A DNA stretch of 6,651 nucleotides, taken from positions 1 to 6,651 of the forward strand of contig JAHCKF010000203.1 of NCBI GenBank assembly GCA_026125925.1, written 5' to 3'. The notes under the pieces were generated by a model. The model was not told the origin of the DNA, made no database searches, and saw nothing but the letters and a program-made list of their open reading frames with translations. This document shows, one piece after another, positions 1 to 4,652 of the stretch. The DNA comes from Pseudolabrys sp. Its GTDB lineage: Bacteria; Pseudomonadota; Alphaproteobacteria; Rhizobiales; Xanthobacteraceae. The position numbers and the translations under genes were made by a program. Numbering within the stretch: the first letter of the stretch is position 1; each line of letters opens with the position of its first letter.

Positions 1-560
1 CCGCCGAACTCGAACTCGGCGATCCGCGCGAGGTCGCTACGCATGTCGGGCCGGTGATCGACGCTGACGCCAAGGCGAAGCTCGATGGCTGGATCGCGGC
101 GCAGGACAAGCGCGGCGCGGTGCGCTTCCGCGCTGGAGCCGAGCCCAAGCAGGGGACTTTCGTGGCGCCGGCCATCGTTGAGCTGGCGCGGGCTTCAGAT
201 CTGACGGAGGAAGTTTTCGGTCCGGTGCTGCATGTGGTGCGCTGGCCGGCGGGGTCACTGAAGACGATGCTCGGCGACATCGCCGGCAATGGCTACGGCC
301 TGACCCTCGGTATCCATTCGCGCATCGACACGACGATCGCGGACATCGCGGCGTCGCTCGCCAATGGCAACGTCTACGTCAATCGCAACATGATCGGCGC
401 CGTCGTCGGCTCGCAGCCTTTCGGCGGTAACGGGTTGTCGGGCACCGGGCCCAAGGCCGGCGGGCCGAACTATCTGGCCCGCTTCGCGTTGGAACAGGTG
501 CTGACGGTCAATACCGCGGCGTCCGGAGGCAATGCGACGCTGCTCGCCGAAGGCGAATAA
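1..560 (+). CDS. putA: PutA, C-terminal part (proline dehydrogenase / L-glutamate-gamma-semialdehyde dehydrogenase), 5' end outside window
   Basis: The reading frame is open from base 3 and ends at TAA 558-560, giving about 185 residues of the C-terminal end of an aldehyde dehydrogenase. Visible motifs are GDPREVATHVGPVIDADA near the window start, EEVFGPVL in the middle, and PFGGNGLSGTGPKAGG followed by PNYL near the end, then VNTAASGGN. The GTGPKAGGP and VNTAAxGGN signatures are characteristic of PutA rather than of other aldehyde dehydrogenases. PutA oxidises proline to glutamate in two steps, with electrons passing through FAD to the quinone pool and then to NAD. The catalytic cysteine and the proline dehydrogenase domain would lie upstream, outside the window, so I cannot tell a bifunctional PutA from a stand-alone glutamate semialdehyde dehydrogenase with certainty; the bifunctional form is much the likelier. 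No clear hairpin terminator follows the stop. Confidence 0.93.
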   Translation, partial: AELELGDPREVATHVGPVIDADAKAKLDGWIAAQDKRGAVRFRAGAEPKQGTFVAPAIVELARASDLTEEVFGPVLHVVRWPAGSLKTMLGDIAGNGYGLTLGIHSRIDTTIADIAASLANGNVYVNRNMIGAVVGSQPFGGNGLSGTGPKAGGPNYLARFALEQVLTVNTAASGGNATLLAEGE

Positions 561-699
561 CACATTGAATTTCAGGCAGGTTTAGGTGTCGCGACAATCT
601 GCCGCGGCACACATCTCAAGGTTCCGTGAGGCAGCACAGGGTCGGGCCTCCCCGCGCGTTGAATAACTATATCCCCTCCAGGGACAGGGAGTGACGCAT

Positions 700-1131
700 A
701 TGAAGACAAGAATTCCGATTGCCGCGACCGTGGCTGCCGTCATGGCGATCAGTTCGTTTGGCATGAATACCGCGTTTGCCGCGCCGCCGGTCGCGAAGCT
801 GCCGACCGCGCAGAGCGATGCTCAGGTCATCCAGGTGGCGTCGAAGAAGAAACATCGCCGCGCCCATCGCAATAATGCCGCGGGCGCCGCGGCCGTGATG
901 GGCCTGTTCGGGGTGATCGGCGCCATCGCGGCGCAGGATGCCTATCGGGACCGTTATTACTACGATGACGGTTATTACTATCGCGGTCGCGGCCGGGTTT
1001 ATCACAACCCGCCACGTTATCGCGGCCGCAGCCATGGCCACTACAGGGGCCCGGCTTATCGTGGCCCAAGCCCTGGCTACTACAGCCCTGGCGGGATTCC
1101 GCGCGGCAACGCGGATCCCTACGGCCGCTGA
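700..1131 (+). CDS. small exported Tyr/Arg/Gly-rich protein, function unknown
   Basis: The product is 143 residues. Residues 1-27 form a signal peptide (KTR n-region, hydrophobic stretch, cleavage expected after AFA). After it come a short linker, a basic patch (KKKHRRAHR, about 49-57), a small hydrophobic Ala/Gly segment (about 60-79) and a C-terminal half dominated by Tyr, Arg and Gly, with clusters such as DRYYYDDGYYYRGRGR. I chose ATG 700 because AGGGAG at 686-691 lies 8 bases before it; an in-frame GTG at 691 overlaps that ribosome binding site and would only add three residues. Proteins of this make-up are common and uncharacterised in Bradyrhizobium relatives; a periplasmic or outer-surface location is likely. 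It appears to be a single-gene unit: 139 bases separate it from putA and a strong terminator follows. An AT-rich TAACTATAT at 664-672 could hold its -10 box, but I see no convincing -35. I do not recognise a function. Confidence 0.8.
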   Translation: MKTRIPIAATVAAVMAISSFGMNTAFAAPPVAKLPTAQSDAQVIQVASKKKHRRAHRNNAAGAAAVMGLFGVIGAIAAQDAYRDRYYYDDGYYYRGRGRVYHNPPRYRGRSHGHYRGPAYRGPSPGYYSPGGIPRGNADPYGR

Positions 1132-1162
1132 GCCATCGGGACGTCCTGGCGATCCCATCTGC

Positions 1163-1193
1163 AAAGGGCAGGCCCTCGCGGCCTGCCCTTTTT
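1163..1193 (+). terminator. intrinsic terminator after the Tyr/Arg-rich protein gene
   Basis: A perfect 12-bp stem, AAAGGGCAGGCC (1163-1174) against GGCCTGCCCTTT (1180-1191), encloses the loop CTCGC and ends in a run of five T (1189-1193). It lies 31 bases after the stop codon at 1131. The A run on the other side could let it act on the minus strand too, but no minus-strand gene needs it. Confidence 0.92.
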
Positions 1194-1292
1194 GCGTTCT
1201 GCGCAGGCCGACAGGGCCGCGAGGCGGGTCGAAATCCGGCCGACAGCCGCTTTCTTTAACATCCGTTGGTAGTTGATCGGCTAAGGTGCGGT

Positions 1293-1685
1293 ATGGCTGA
1301 TTCGATTGCCCGGCTTCACAATGCCGTCCTGGCCGCCCGCGGCGGGGACCCGGCGAAGTCGCGCACGGCCAAGCTGCTACAGGCTGGCGGCGCCAAAATG
1401 GCGAAGAAGGTGGCCGAGGAGGCCGTCGAGGTCGTGATCGACGCCATGCATGGCCGGCCCGACGCCGTGGTCCGCGAGAGCGCCGACCTGCTCTACAATC
1501 TGGTAGTCCTGTGGGTTCATGCCGGCGTCAGTCCCGACGACGTCTGGGACGAAATGCGCCGGCGCGAGCGGCTTTTCGGCATAGCCGAAAAATTGCCAAA
1601 AGATCTGGTTAAGCCCGTTTCCCGGTCGAAACCGGCCGCCAAGGTCGTTCCGCTGCAACCGGCCAGGGCTCGCAAGCGCCGGTAA
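1293..1685 (+). CDS. hisE: HisE-like phosphoribosyl-ATP pyrophosphohydrolase (MazG-type all-alpha NTP pyrophosphatase), probable paralogue
   Basis: The product is 130 residues. The all-alpha NTP-pyrophosphatase metal-binding signature is complete: E42-E43-x-x-E46 in KKVAEEAVEVV, then E62-x-x-D65 in RESADLLYNLVVLW. The flanking TAKLLQAGG and the helix ending in MRRRE match the HisE layout. HisE hydrolyses phosphoribosyl-ATP to phosphoribosyl-AMP and pyrophosphate in histidine synthesis, in the cytoplasm. ATG 1293 is chosen because AAGGTG at 1283-1288 precedes it by 4 bases and homology begins soon after; an upstream in-frame GTG at 1266 would add only nine unconserved residues. Oddities: no other his gene is nearby, a basic tail of about 25 residues (KPVSRSKPAAK to ARARKRR) extends past the usual HisE end, and the common SYT and LLYH segments read SRT and LLYN. 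It may therefore be a second HisE with altered substrate. The gene lies 108 bases before the DedA gene in the same direction. Confidence 0.82.
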   Translation: MADSIARLHNAVLAARGGDPAKSRTAKLLQAGGAKMAKKVAEEAVEVVIDAMHGRPDAVVRESADLLYNLVVLWVHAGVSPDDVWDEMRRRERLFGIAEKLPKDLVKPVSRSKPAAKVVPLQPARARKRR

Positions 1686-1793
1686 ATCCGGGCAAATTGG
1701 GCGCTCCTCCGTCGTCCCGCCGTCACATTTCCCCTCCATGAGTGCCGGGTCTCGCTCCATGAGCACCGCCGTTTTCCACCACGAGTACTGTGC

Positions 1794-2405
1794 ATGACTC
1801 TTGAGGCCGCCCCGCCCCGCAATCTGCTGCGCCGCCTGTATGACTGGTGCATCGACGCCGCCCACAAGCCGCACGCGCTGTGGAGCATGGCGGGCATTGC
1901 CTTTGCGGAAAGCTCGTTTTTTCCGATCCCGCCCGACGTGATGCTGATCCCGATGTCGCTCGCGCACCCGAAGCGAGCGTATTTCTTCGCTGCGGTGGCT
2001 ACGGTCGCCTCGGTGCTGGGTGGGCTTGTCGGTTATGCCATCGGCGCGCTGCTTTATGATTCCGTCGGTGCCTGGCTCATTCATCTCTATGGCTATGGCG
2101 ACAAGGTCGAGACCTTCCGCCACGCCTATAACGAATGGGGTGCCTGGATCATCCTGCTCAAGGGCCTGACGCCGATCCCGTACAAGGTCGTGACGATCAC
2201 GTCGGGTTTTGCCGGGTACAACATCTTCCTGTTCGTGATTTTCTCGATCATCGCGCGGGCCACCCGGTTTTTCGTGGTGGCTTTCCTGCTGCACCGTTAT
2301 GGTGACCAGGCTAGGGAGACCATCGAAAAGCGGCTCGGTTTGTGGACCACGCTCGGTGCCGCCGTGGTGGTCGCCGGTCTGGTGGCGGCGGTATATTTGT
2401 TCTGA
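1794..2405 (+). CDS. DedA family inner-membrane protein, YqaA type
   Basis: The product is 203 residues. Family hallmarks are AESSFFPIPPD (residues 38-48) in a re-entrant hydrophobic segment, the glycine-rich membrane helix VLGGLVGYAIGALLY (74-88), LLKGLTPIPYK (121-131) and the basic RATRFF (155-160), followed by a final hydrophobic helix (about 186-202). DedA/SNARE-associated proteins are polytopic inner-membrane proteins; members have been linked to flipping of polyprenyl or phospholipid carriers and to envelope and proton-motive-force homeostasis. The YqaA branch is the shorter, least studied one, so the substrate here is unknown. ATG 1794 is the first usable start in frame; no strong ribosome binding site is visible, only a weak GAG, which may mean translation depends on the short upstream frame whose TGA overlaps this ATG as ATGA. 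It may share a transcript with the HisE-like gene. Length is normal and no key residue seems missing. Confidence 0.9.
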   Translation: MTLEAAPPRNLLRRLYDWCIDAAHKPHALWSMAGIAFAESSFFPIPPDVMLIPMSLAHPKRAYFFAAVATVASVLGGLVGYAIGALLYDSVGAWLIHLYGYGDKVETFRHAYNEWGAWIILLKGLTPIPYKVVTITSGFAGYNIFLFVIFSIIARATRFFVVAFLLHRYGDQARETIEKRLGLWTTLGAAVVVAGLVAAVYLF

Positions 2406-2407
2406 CC

Positions 2408-2473
2408 GAATCGGCGTTCCTCATTTTCGCCATCCGCCGATTCTAGTGGCGCGCAACTAAAGGCGTGCGCGCC
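2408..2473. repeat. two adjacent inverted repeats between dedA and the six-cysteine protein gene
   Basis: The first has a 9-bp stem, GAATCGGCG (2408-2416) with CGCCGATTC (2435-2443), around an 18-base loop. The second has an 8-bp stem, GGCGCGCA (2448-2455) with TGCGCGCC (2466-2473), around a 10-base loop. Neither is followed by a T run, so they are not standard terminators. They could be a Rho-associated 3' end for dedA or a binding site for the next gene. Confidence 0.5.
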
Positions 2474-2502
2474 GACTGAGTGGCTGATTGGGCGCAACCG
2501 AT

Positions 2503-3060
2503 ATGAGTGCGGGCGCATCGAAAATCGCAAGGGGCGACGTGGCGCGAGCCGCGCTCGGTGGCGTTTTCGCCGGGCTGATTCTGGTCTGTGCGGCTGTCGC
2601 CGAGGCGCAATCTCCCACGCCACCCGCCGCCGGACCGCCGCCACCGTCGCCGCAAGAGCCGGGAGTACTGGAAAGCATCGGCCGCTGGCTCGACCGTCAG
2701 AGCGACAACCTCGCCGCATCGTTCAAGGATGCCGGCAAGGGTGTACAGAATTTCGGTCGTGAGGCCGGTGTTGCCGCCCAGACGACCGTTGAGGGGGCTA
2801 AGGACGCGGCCGGAAATGTTGTCCGTATTCCGGCGGCGCGGATCGTGACCGGCCATGAAATCTGCAAGGTGGCACCGAACGGCGCGCCGGACTGCGTCGC
2901 CGCCGCCACGGCGATGTGCAAGGCGCGCGGCTTCGCGAGCGGCAGCAGCGCCGACATGACGACCGCCGATGTCTGCCCCGCGAAGGTTTATCTGTCGGGC
3001 CGCAGCACCGGTCCAGAGTGCCGGACTGAAACCTTCGTGTCGCGCGCCTTCTGCCAGTAA
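2503..3060 (+). CDS. exported six-cysteine protein with proline-rich linker, function unknown
   Basis: From ATG 2503 the product is 185 residues. A hydrophobic stretch (about 15-33) ending in AEA forms a signal peptide with cleavage after residue 35. Next comes a proline-rich linker (about 38-53, containing GPPPPSP), then a predicted helical region (about 55-105, LESIGRWLDRQSDNLAASF and onward) with Ala/Gly/Lys-rich amphipathic character. The C-terminal domain (about 110-185) carries six cysteines, at residues 121, 131, 139, 158, 173 and 184, a number that suits three disulfides. The mature protein is likely periplasmic. I do not recognise a named family; similar hypothetical proteins are expected in Bradyrhizobium relatives. 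A TTG at 2488 in the same frame would add five residues; neither start has a strong ribosome binding site, so the start is uncertain. The minus strand also has a long open frame here, but only the plus frame gives a signal peptide and a sensible cysteine pattern. Confidence 0.75.
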   Translation: MSAGASKIARGDVARAALGGVFAGLILVCAAVAEAQSPTPPAAGPPPPSPQEPGVLESIGRWLDRQSDNLAASFKDAGKGVQNFGREAGVAAQTTVEGAKDAAGNVVRIPAARIVTGHEICKVAPNGAPDCVAAATAMCKARGFASGSSADMTTADVCPAKVYLSGRSTGPECRTETFVSRAFCQ

Positions 3061-3078
3061 CGCCGCCGGCAAACGAAA

Positions 3079-3099
3079 GGGCGGCGCCAAGCGCCGCCC
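3079..3099. terminator. hairpin between convergent genes, probable bidirectional terminator
   Basis: A perfect 9-bp GC stem, GGGCGGCGC (3079-3087) with GCGCCGCCC (3091-3099), encloses the loop CAA. It sits between the convergent stops at 3060 and 3123. The T content is modest on both sides (TTAGTTTGTT on plus; TTTCGTTTG on minus), so termination may be weaker than at the other terminators in the window. Confidence 0.68.
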
Positions 3100-3122
3100 G
3101 TTAGTTTGTTGGAATGATCGCG

Positions 3123-3410
3123 TTAACGCCAGCGCCAGCCGCAACGGCGGTGGGTGCGCCAGACCACGTAGCCGCCCGGGGTGTGAACGCGCACGCGCTC
3201 TCTCCAGCAATGACGATAGCGCCGCGAGTGATGGCGATAATAGCGGTGATGACGGCGATGATAGCGGTGTCGATAATACTGTACGTCAGTCGTGGCGGTC
3301 GGTGCCGCCGAATTGAGGCCGGGATTGGCCATCCGCGCATTCGCCGTGCCCGGAACCGCGAGGGCAAATGATGCGGCGGCTACTGCGGCGACAATAATTG
3401 TCCTGATCAT
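3123..3410 (-). CDS. small exported His/Arg/Tyr-rich basic protein, function unknown
   Basis: The product is 95 residues. A clear signal peptide (IIVAAVAAASFALAVPG, residues 5-21) ends in ANA with cleavage after residue 25. The mature protein is about 70 residues and very basic: residues 47-67 are almost entirely Arg, His and Tyr in a repeating seven-residue pattern, followed by a conserved-looking C-terminal part with C68 and C90 around VRVHTPGGYVVWRTHRR. Many such small periplasmic proteins occur uncharacterised in Hyphomicrobiales. The histidine clusters could bind metal and the two cysteines could form a disulfide, but both are inference. ATG at 3410-3408 is supported by AGGAG 8 bases upstream on the minus strand. 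A seven-codon leader frame and an inverted repeat lie directly upstream, suggesting control at translation. It converges with the six-cysteine protein gene and follows the DUF6494 gene on the same strand after a 143-base gap. Confidence 0.82.
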   Translation of the reverse strand: MIRTIIVAAVAAASFALAVPGTANARMANPGLNSAAPTATTDVQYYRHRYHRRHHRYYRHHSRRYRHCWRERVRVHTPGGYVVWRTHRRCGWRWR

Positions 3411-3423
3411 GCGCTTCGCTCCT

Positions 3424-3462
3424 ATGTCGCTTTAAGTCTCAGCAATAACAACGGAGCGACAT
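3424..3462. promoter_or_regulatory. inverted repeat and seven-codon leader ORF in front of the His/Arg/Tyr-rich protein gene
   Basis: ATGTCGCT (3424-3431) and AGCGACAT (3455-3462) form a perfect 8-bp inverted repeat 23 bases apart. Read on the minus strand, the first arm begins with the ATG of a tiny frame (3462-3439) encoding MSLRCYC and ending in TGA, preceded by AGGA with a 7-base spacer. The second arm directly adjoins AGGAG, the ribosome binding site of the gene starting at 3410. Whether this works as an RNA switch, an operator or neither is inference. Confidence 0.4.
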
Positions 3463-3553
3463 GGTTGGTTCCTGCGCGGCCTTCGTGCGGTCGGATGACG
3501 CAGTTCCATATTTCAGTTTTGGCCCGAGCCGGGGGCTCTCATGGCACAGGACA

Positions 3554-3760
3554 TCATTCGGTTTCGATGACGCCGTCGATAGTGTGCCGAAGGCCGGCAT
3601 CTTCGATGGTCAACACCATACGGGCCTTGAGCGCTTCGTTGCCCTTGATGCGGCCTGCGGCGATCGCGGCCCGCACCGCCTTCTCGATCTCGCGCTGCGA
3701 CGTGACGCCGACGGTCTTGAGAAACTGGCGTAGCGATGTGTTCAGCACCTCTTCATTCAT
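3554..3760 (-). CDS. DUF6494 family small cytoplasmic protein
   Basis: The product is 68 residues starting MNEEVLNTSLRQFLKTVGV and continuing with SQREIEKAVRAAIAAG, an alternating charged and hydrophobic pattern typical of a compact helical protein; the end, LTIEDAGLRHTIDGVIETE, looks like a beta-strand pair. No signal peptide, membrane segment or cysteine is present. The sequence matches my recollection of the DUF6494 family, small conserved proteins of proteobacteria with no known function. The frame is open to 3844, but the start at 3760 is preferred: AGGAG lies 6 bases upstream on the minus strand, and the extra 28 residues would be unconserved, low-quality sequence. It lies 126 bases from the promoter of the divergent tRNA-Leu. 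I see no convincing promoter or terminator of its own, so it could be cotranscribed with the downstream 3123-3410 gene. Confidence 0.85.
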   Translation of the reverse strand: MNEEVLNTSLRQFLKTVGVTSQREIEKAVRAAIAAGRIKGNEALKARMVLTIEDAGLRHTIDGVIETE

Positions 3761-3886
3761 GACTTGCTCCTGGTGTGCGGGGGCTCCCCAATACGTGAAC
3801 GGACTGGCGTGCCGATCGTGCCCCGTCCGCCCAGAAAGCGCCATATCGCTCGATCAGGAACTCGGGCGGCGCCGTGGAACTGCCCG

Positions 3887-3914
3887 TTGACCGGGAGGCC
3901 CGCGTCGCTATTAT
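3887..3914 (+). promoter_or_regulatory. sigma70-type promoter, probably of tRNA-Leu
   Basis: TTGACC (3887-3892) and TATTAT (3909-3914) are close to the -35 and -10 consensus and are 16 bases apart. Transcription would begin near 3918-3922, about 50 bases before the tRNA. This is the best promoter match I found in the window and suits a stable RNA gene. A hairpin with a T run starts 2 bases after the -10 box, which is unusual. Confidence 0.6.
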
Positions 3915-3915
3915 C

Positions 3916-3946
3916 CCGGCCGCGAAGCGCAGGCGGCCGGTTTTTT
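3916..3946 (+). terminator. hairpin with T run overlapping the tRNA-Leu promoter start region
   Basis: A perfect 8-bp stem, CCGGCCGC (3916-3923) with GCGGCCGG (3933-3940), has a 9-base loop and is followed by six T (3941-3946), the full form of an intrinsic terminator on the plus strand. No plus-strand gene ends upstream within 800 bases. It may insulate the tRNA from stray upstream transcription, since transcripts starting inside the stem would lack part of the left arm. Confidence 0.7.
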
Positions 3947-3972
3947 GAGTTCAGCCCTGCGCGGCGAAAGAT

Positions 3973-4057
3973 GCCCCTGTGGCGGAATTGGTAGACGCGC
4001 CTGACTCAAAATCAGGTACCGCAAGGTGTGCTGGTTCGAGTCCGGCCAGGGGCACCA
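3973..4057 (+). tRNA. tRNA-Leu, anticodon CAA
   Basis: The cloverleaf folds by eye. The acceptor stem pairs GCCCCTG (3973-3979) with CAGGGGC (4047-4053), followed by discriminator A and an encoded CCA (4055-4057). The anticodon stem pairs CCTGA (4000-4004) with TCAGG (4012-4016) around loop CTCAAAA, giving anticodon CAA at 4007-4009, which reads UUG. A long variable arm (about 4017-4030) marks it as class II, as expected for leucine. The T arm pairs GCTGG with CCGGC around TTCGAGT. It starts 58 bases after the proposed -10 box, and dsbB follows 55 bases downstream without a clear terminator between. Confidence 0.97.
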
Positions 4058-4112
4058 CCTTCCAGCGGTTCAGCCGGCAATCCGCGCTGACGGCGGTTGA
4101 AGGACGTGCGCA

Positions 4113-4652
4113 ATGACCGACGTGCTCGCCCTGGCTCGCAGGGATTCGGTTGTGACCGCCGCCGCGGTAATCGCGCTGGTCGGGCTGGCGACGATCGGCG
4201 GCTTCTTCTTCTTCGAATATGTCCTCGGTTATCCGCCGTGCCCGCTCTGCCTCGACCAGCGCATGGCGTTCTATGTTAGCGTGCCGCTGGCGGCGCTGCT
4301 CTGGCTGGGGGCCGGTCACGGCGCGTCACGCAAGGTGCTGTTCCTCGGCTTCCTCGTGATCGCGCTGGCGATGCTCTGGAACACTGGGCTGTCGGCTTTC
4401 CATGCCGGCGTCGAGTGGAAGTTCTGGCCGGGTCCGACCGACTGCTCGGGGCCGATCAACGGCTTCGGCAAGGCGAGCAATATGCTCAACCGCCTGCAGG
4501 ACATCCGCATCGTCCGTTGCGACGAGGCGGCGTGGCGTCTGTTCGGCATATCGTTGGCGGGCTACGACGTGCTGGTGTCGGCGTTTCTCGCCGCCGCGGC
4601 CGCCCTCGGCGCCAAGGCGGCGTGGGCGCGGCCCGAACAAGATTATTCGTAG
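4113..4652 (+). CDS. dsbB: DsbB family disulfide bond formation protein
   Basis: The product is 179 residues with four hydrophobic segments (about 13-35, 51-68, 75-95 and 150-170). The first redox pair is C43-P-L-C46 in PPCPLCLDQR after helix 1, with the conserved Gln-Arg that contacts the quinone. The second periplasmic pair is C111 (GPTDCSG) and C136 (IVRCDE), followed by WRLFGISLAGYD, a typical DsbB ending. DsbB reoxidises the periplasmic thiol oxidase DsbA and passes electrons to ubiquinone in the inner membrane. All four catalytic cysteines are present, so it should be active. ATG 4113 is supported by GAAGGA at 4099-4104, 8 bases upstream. It follows tRNA-Leu with no visible terminator, so part of its expression may come from the tRNA promoter (inference). 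No dsbA lies in the window. The six-cysteine exported protein at 2503-3060 could be one of its indirect clients. Confidence 0.94.
   Translation: MTDVLALARRDSVVTAAAVIALVGLATIGGFFFFEYVLGYPPCPLCLDQRMAFYVSVPLAALLWLGAGHGASRKVLFLGFLVIALAMLWNTGLSAFHAGVEWKFWPGPTDCSGPINGFGKASNMLNRLQDIRIVRCDEAAWRLFGISLAGYDVLVSAFLAAAAALGAKAAWARPEQDYS

Noticed and set aside
1377..2294. A 305-codon open frame on the minus strand
   Set aside because: It is longer than either gene it covers, but it lies opposite hisE and dedA, both clear by motif. Its translation is Arg/Asp/His-rich with no recognisable domain, typical of antisense frames in GC-rich DNA.
2443..3210. A 255-codon open frame on the minus strand
   Set aside because: It is opposite the six-cysteine protein gene, runs into the start of the terminator region and the neighbouring gene, and gives an Arg/Ala/Gly-rich translation with no signal peptide or motif.
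3761..3844. Longer start for the DUF6494 gene, adding 28 residues
   Set aside because: The start at 3760 has AGGAG at ideal spacing and begins where the conserved sequence begins; the extension has mixed, uninformative composition.
3461..3890. Plus-strand open frames of 90 and 141 codons
   Set aside because: They are opposite the DUF6494 gene, have no good ribosome binding site and no recognisable protein features. The terminator at 3916-3946 made me consider a plus-strand transcript here, but nothing else supports a gene.
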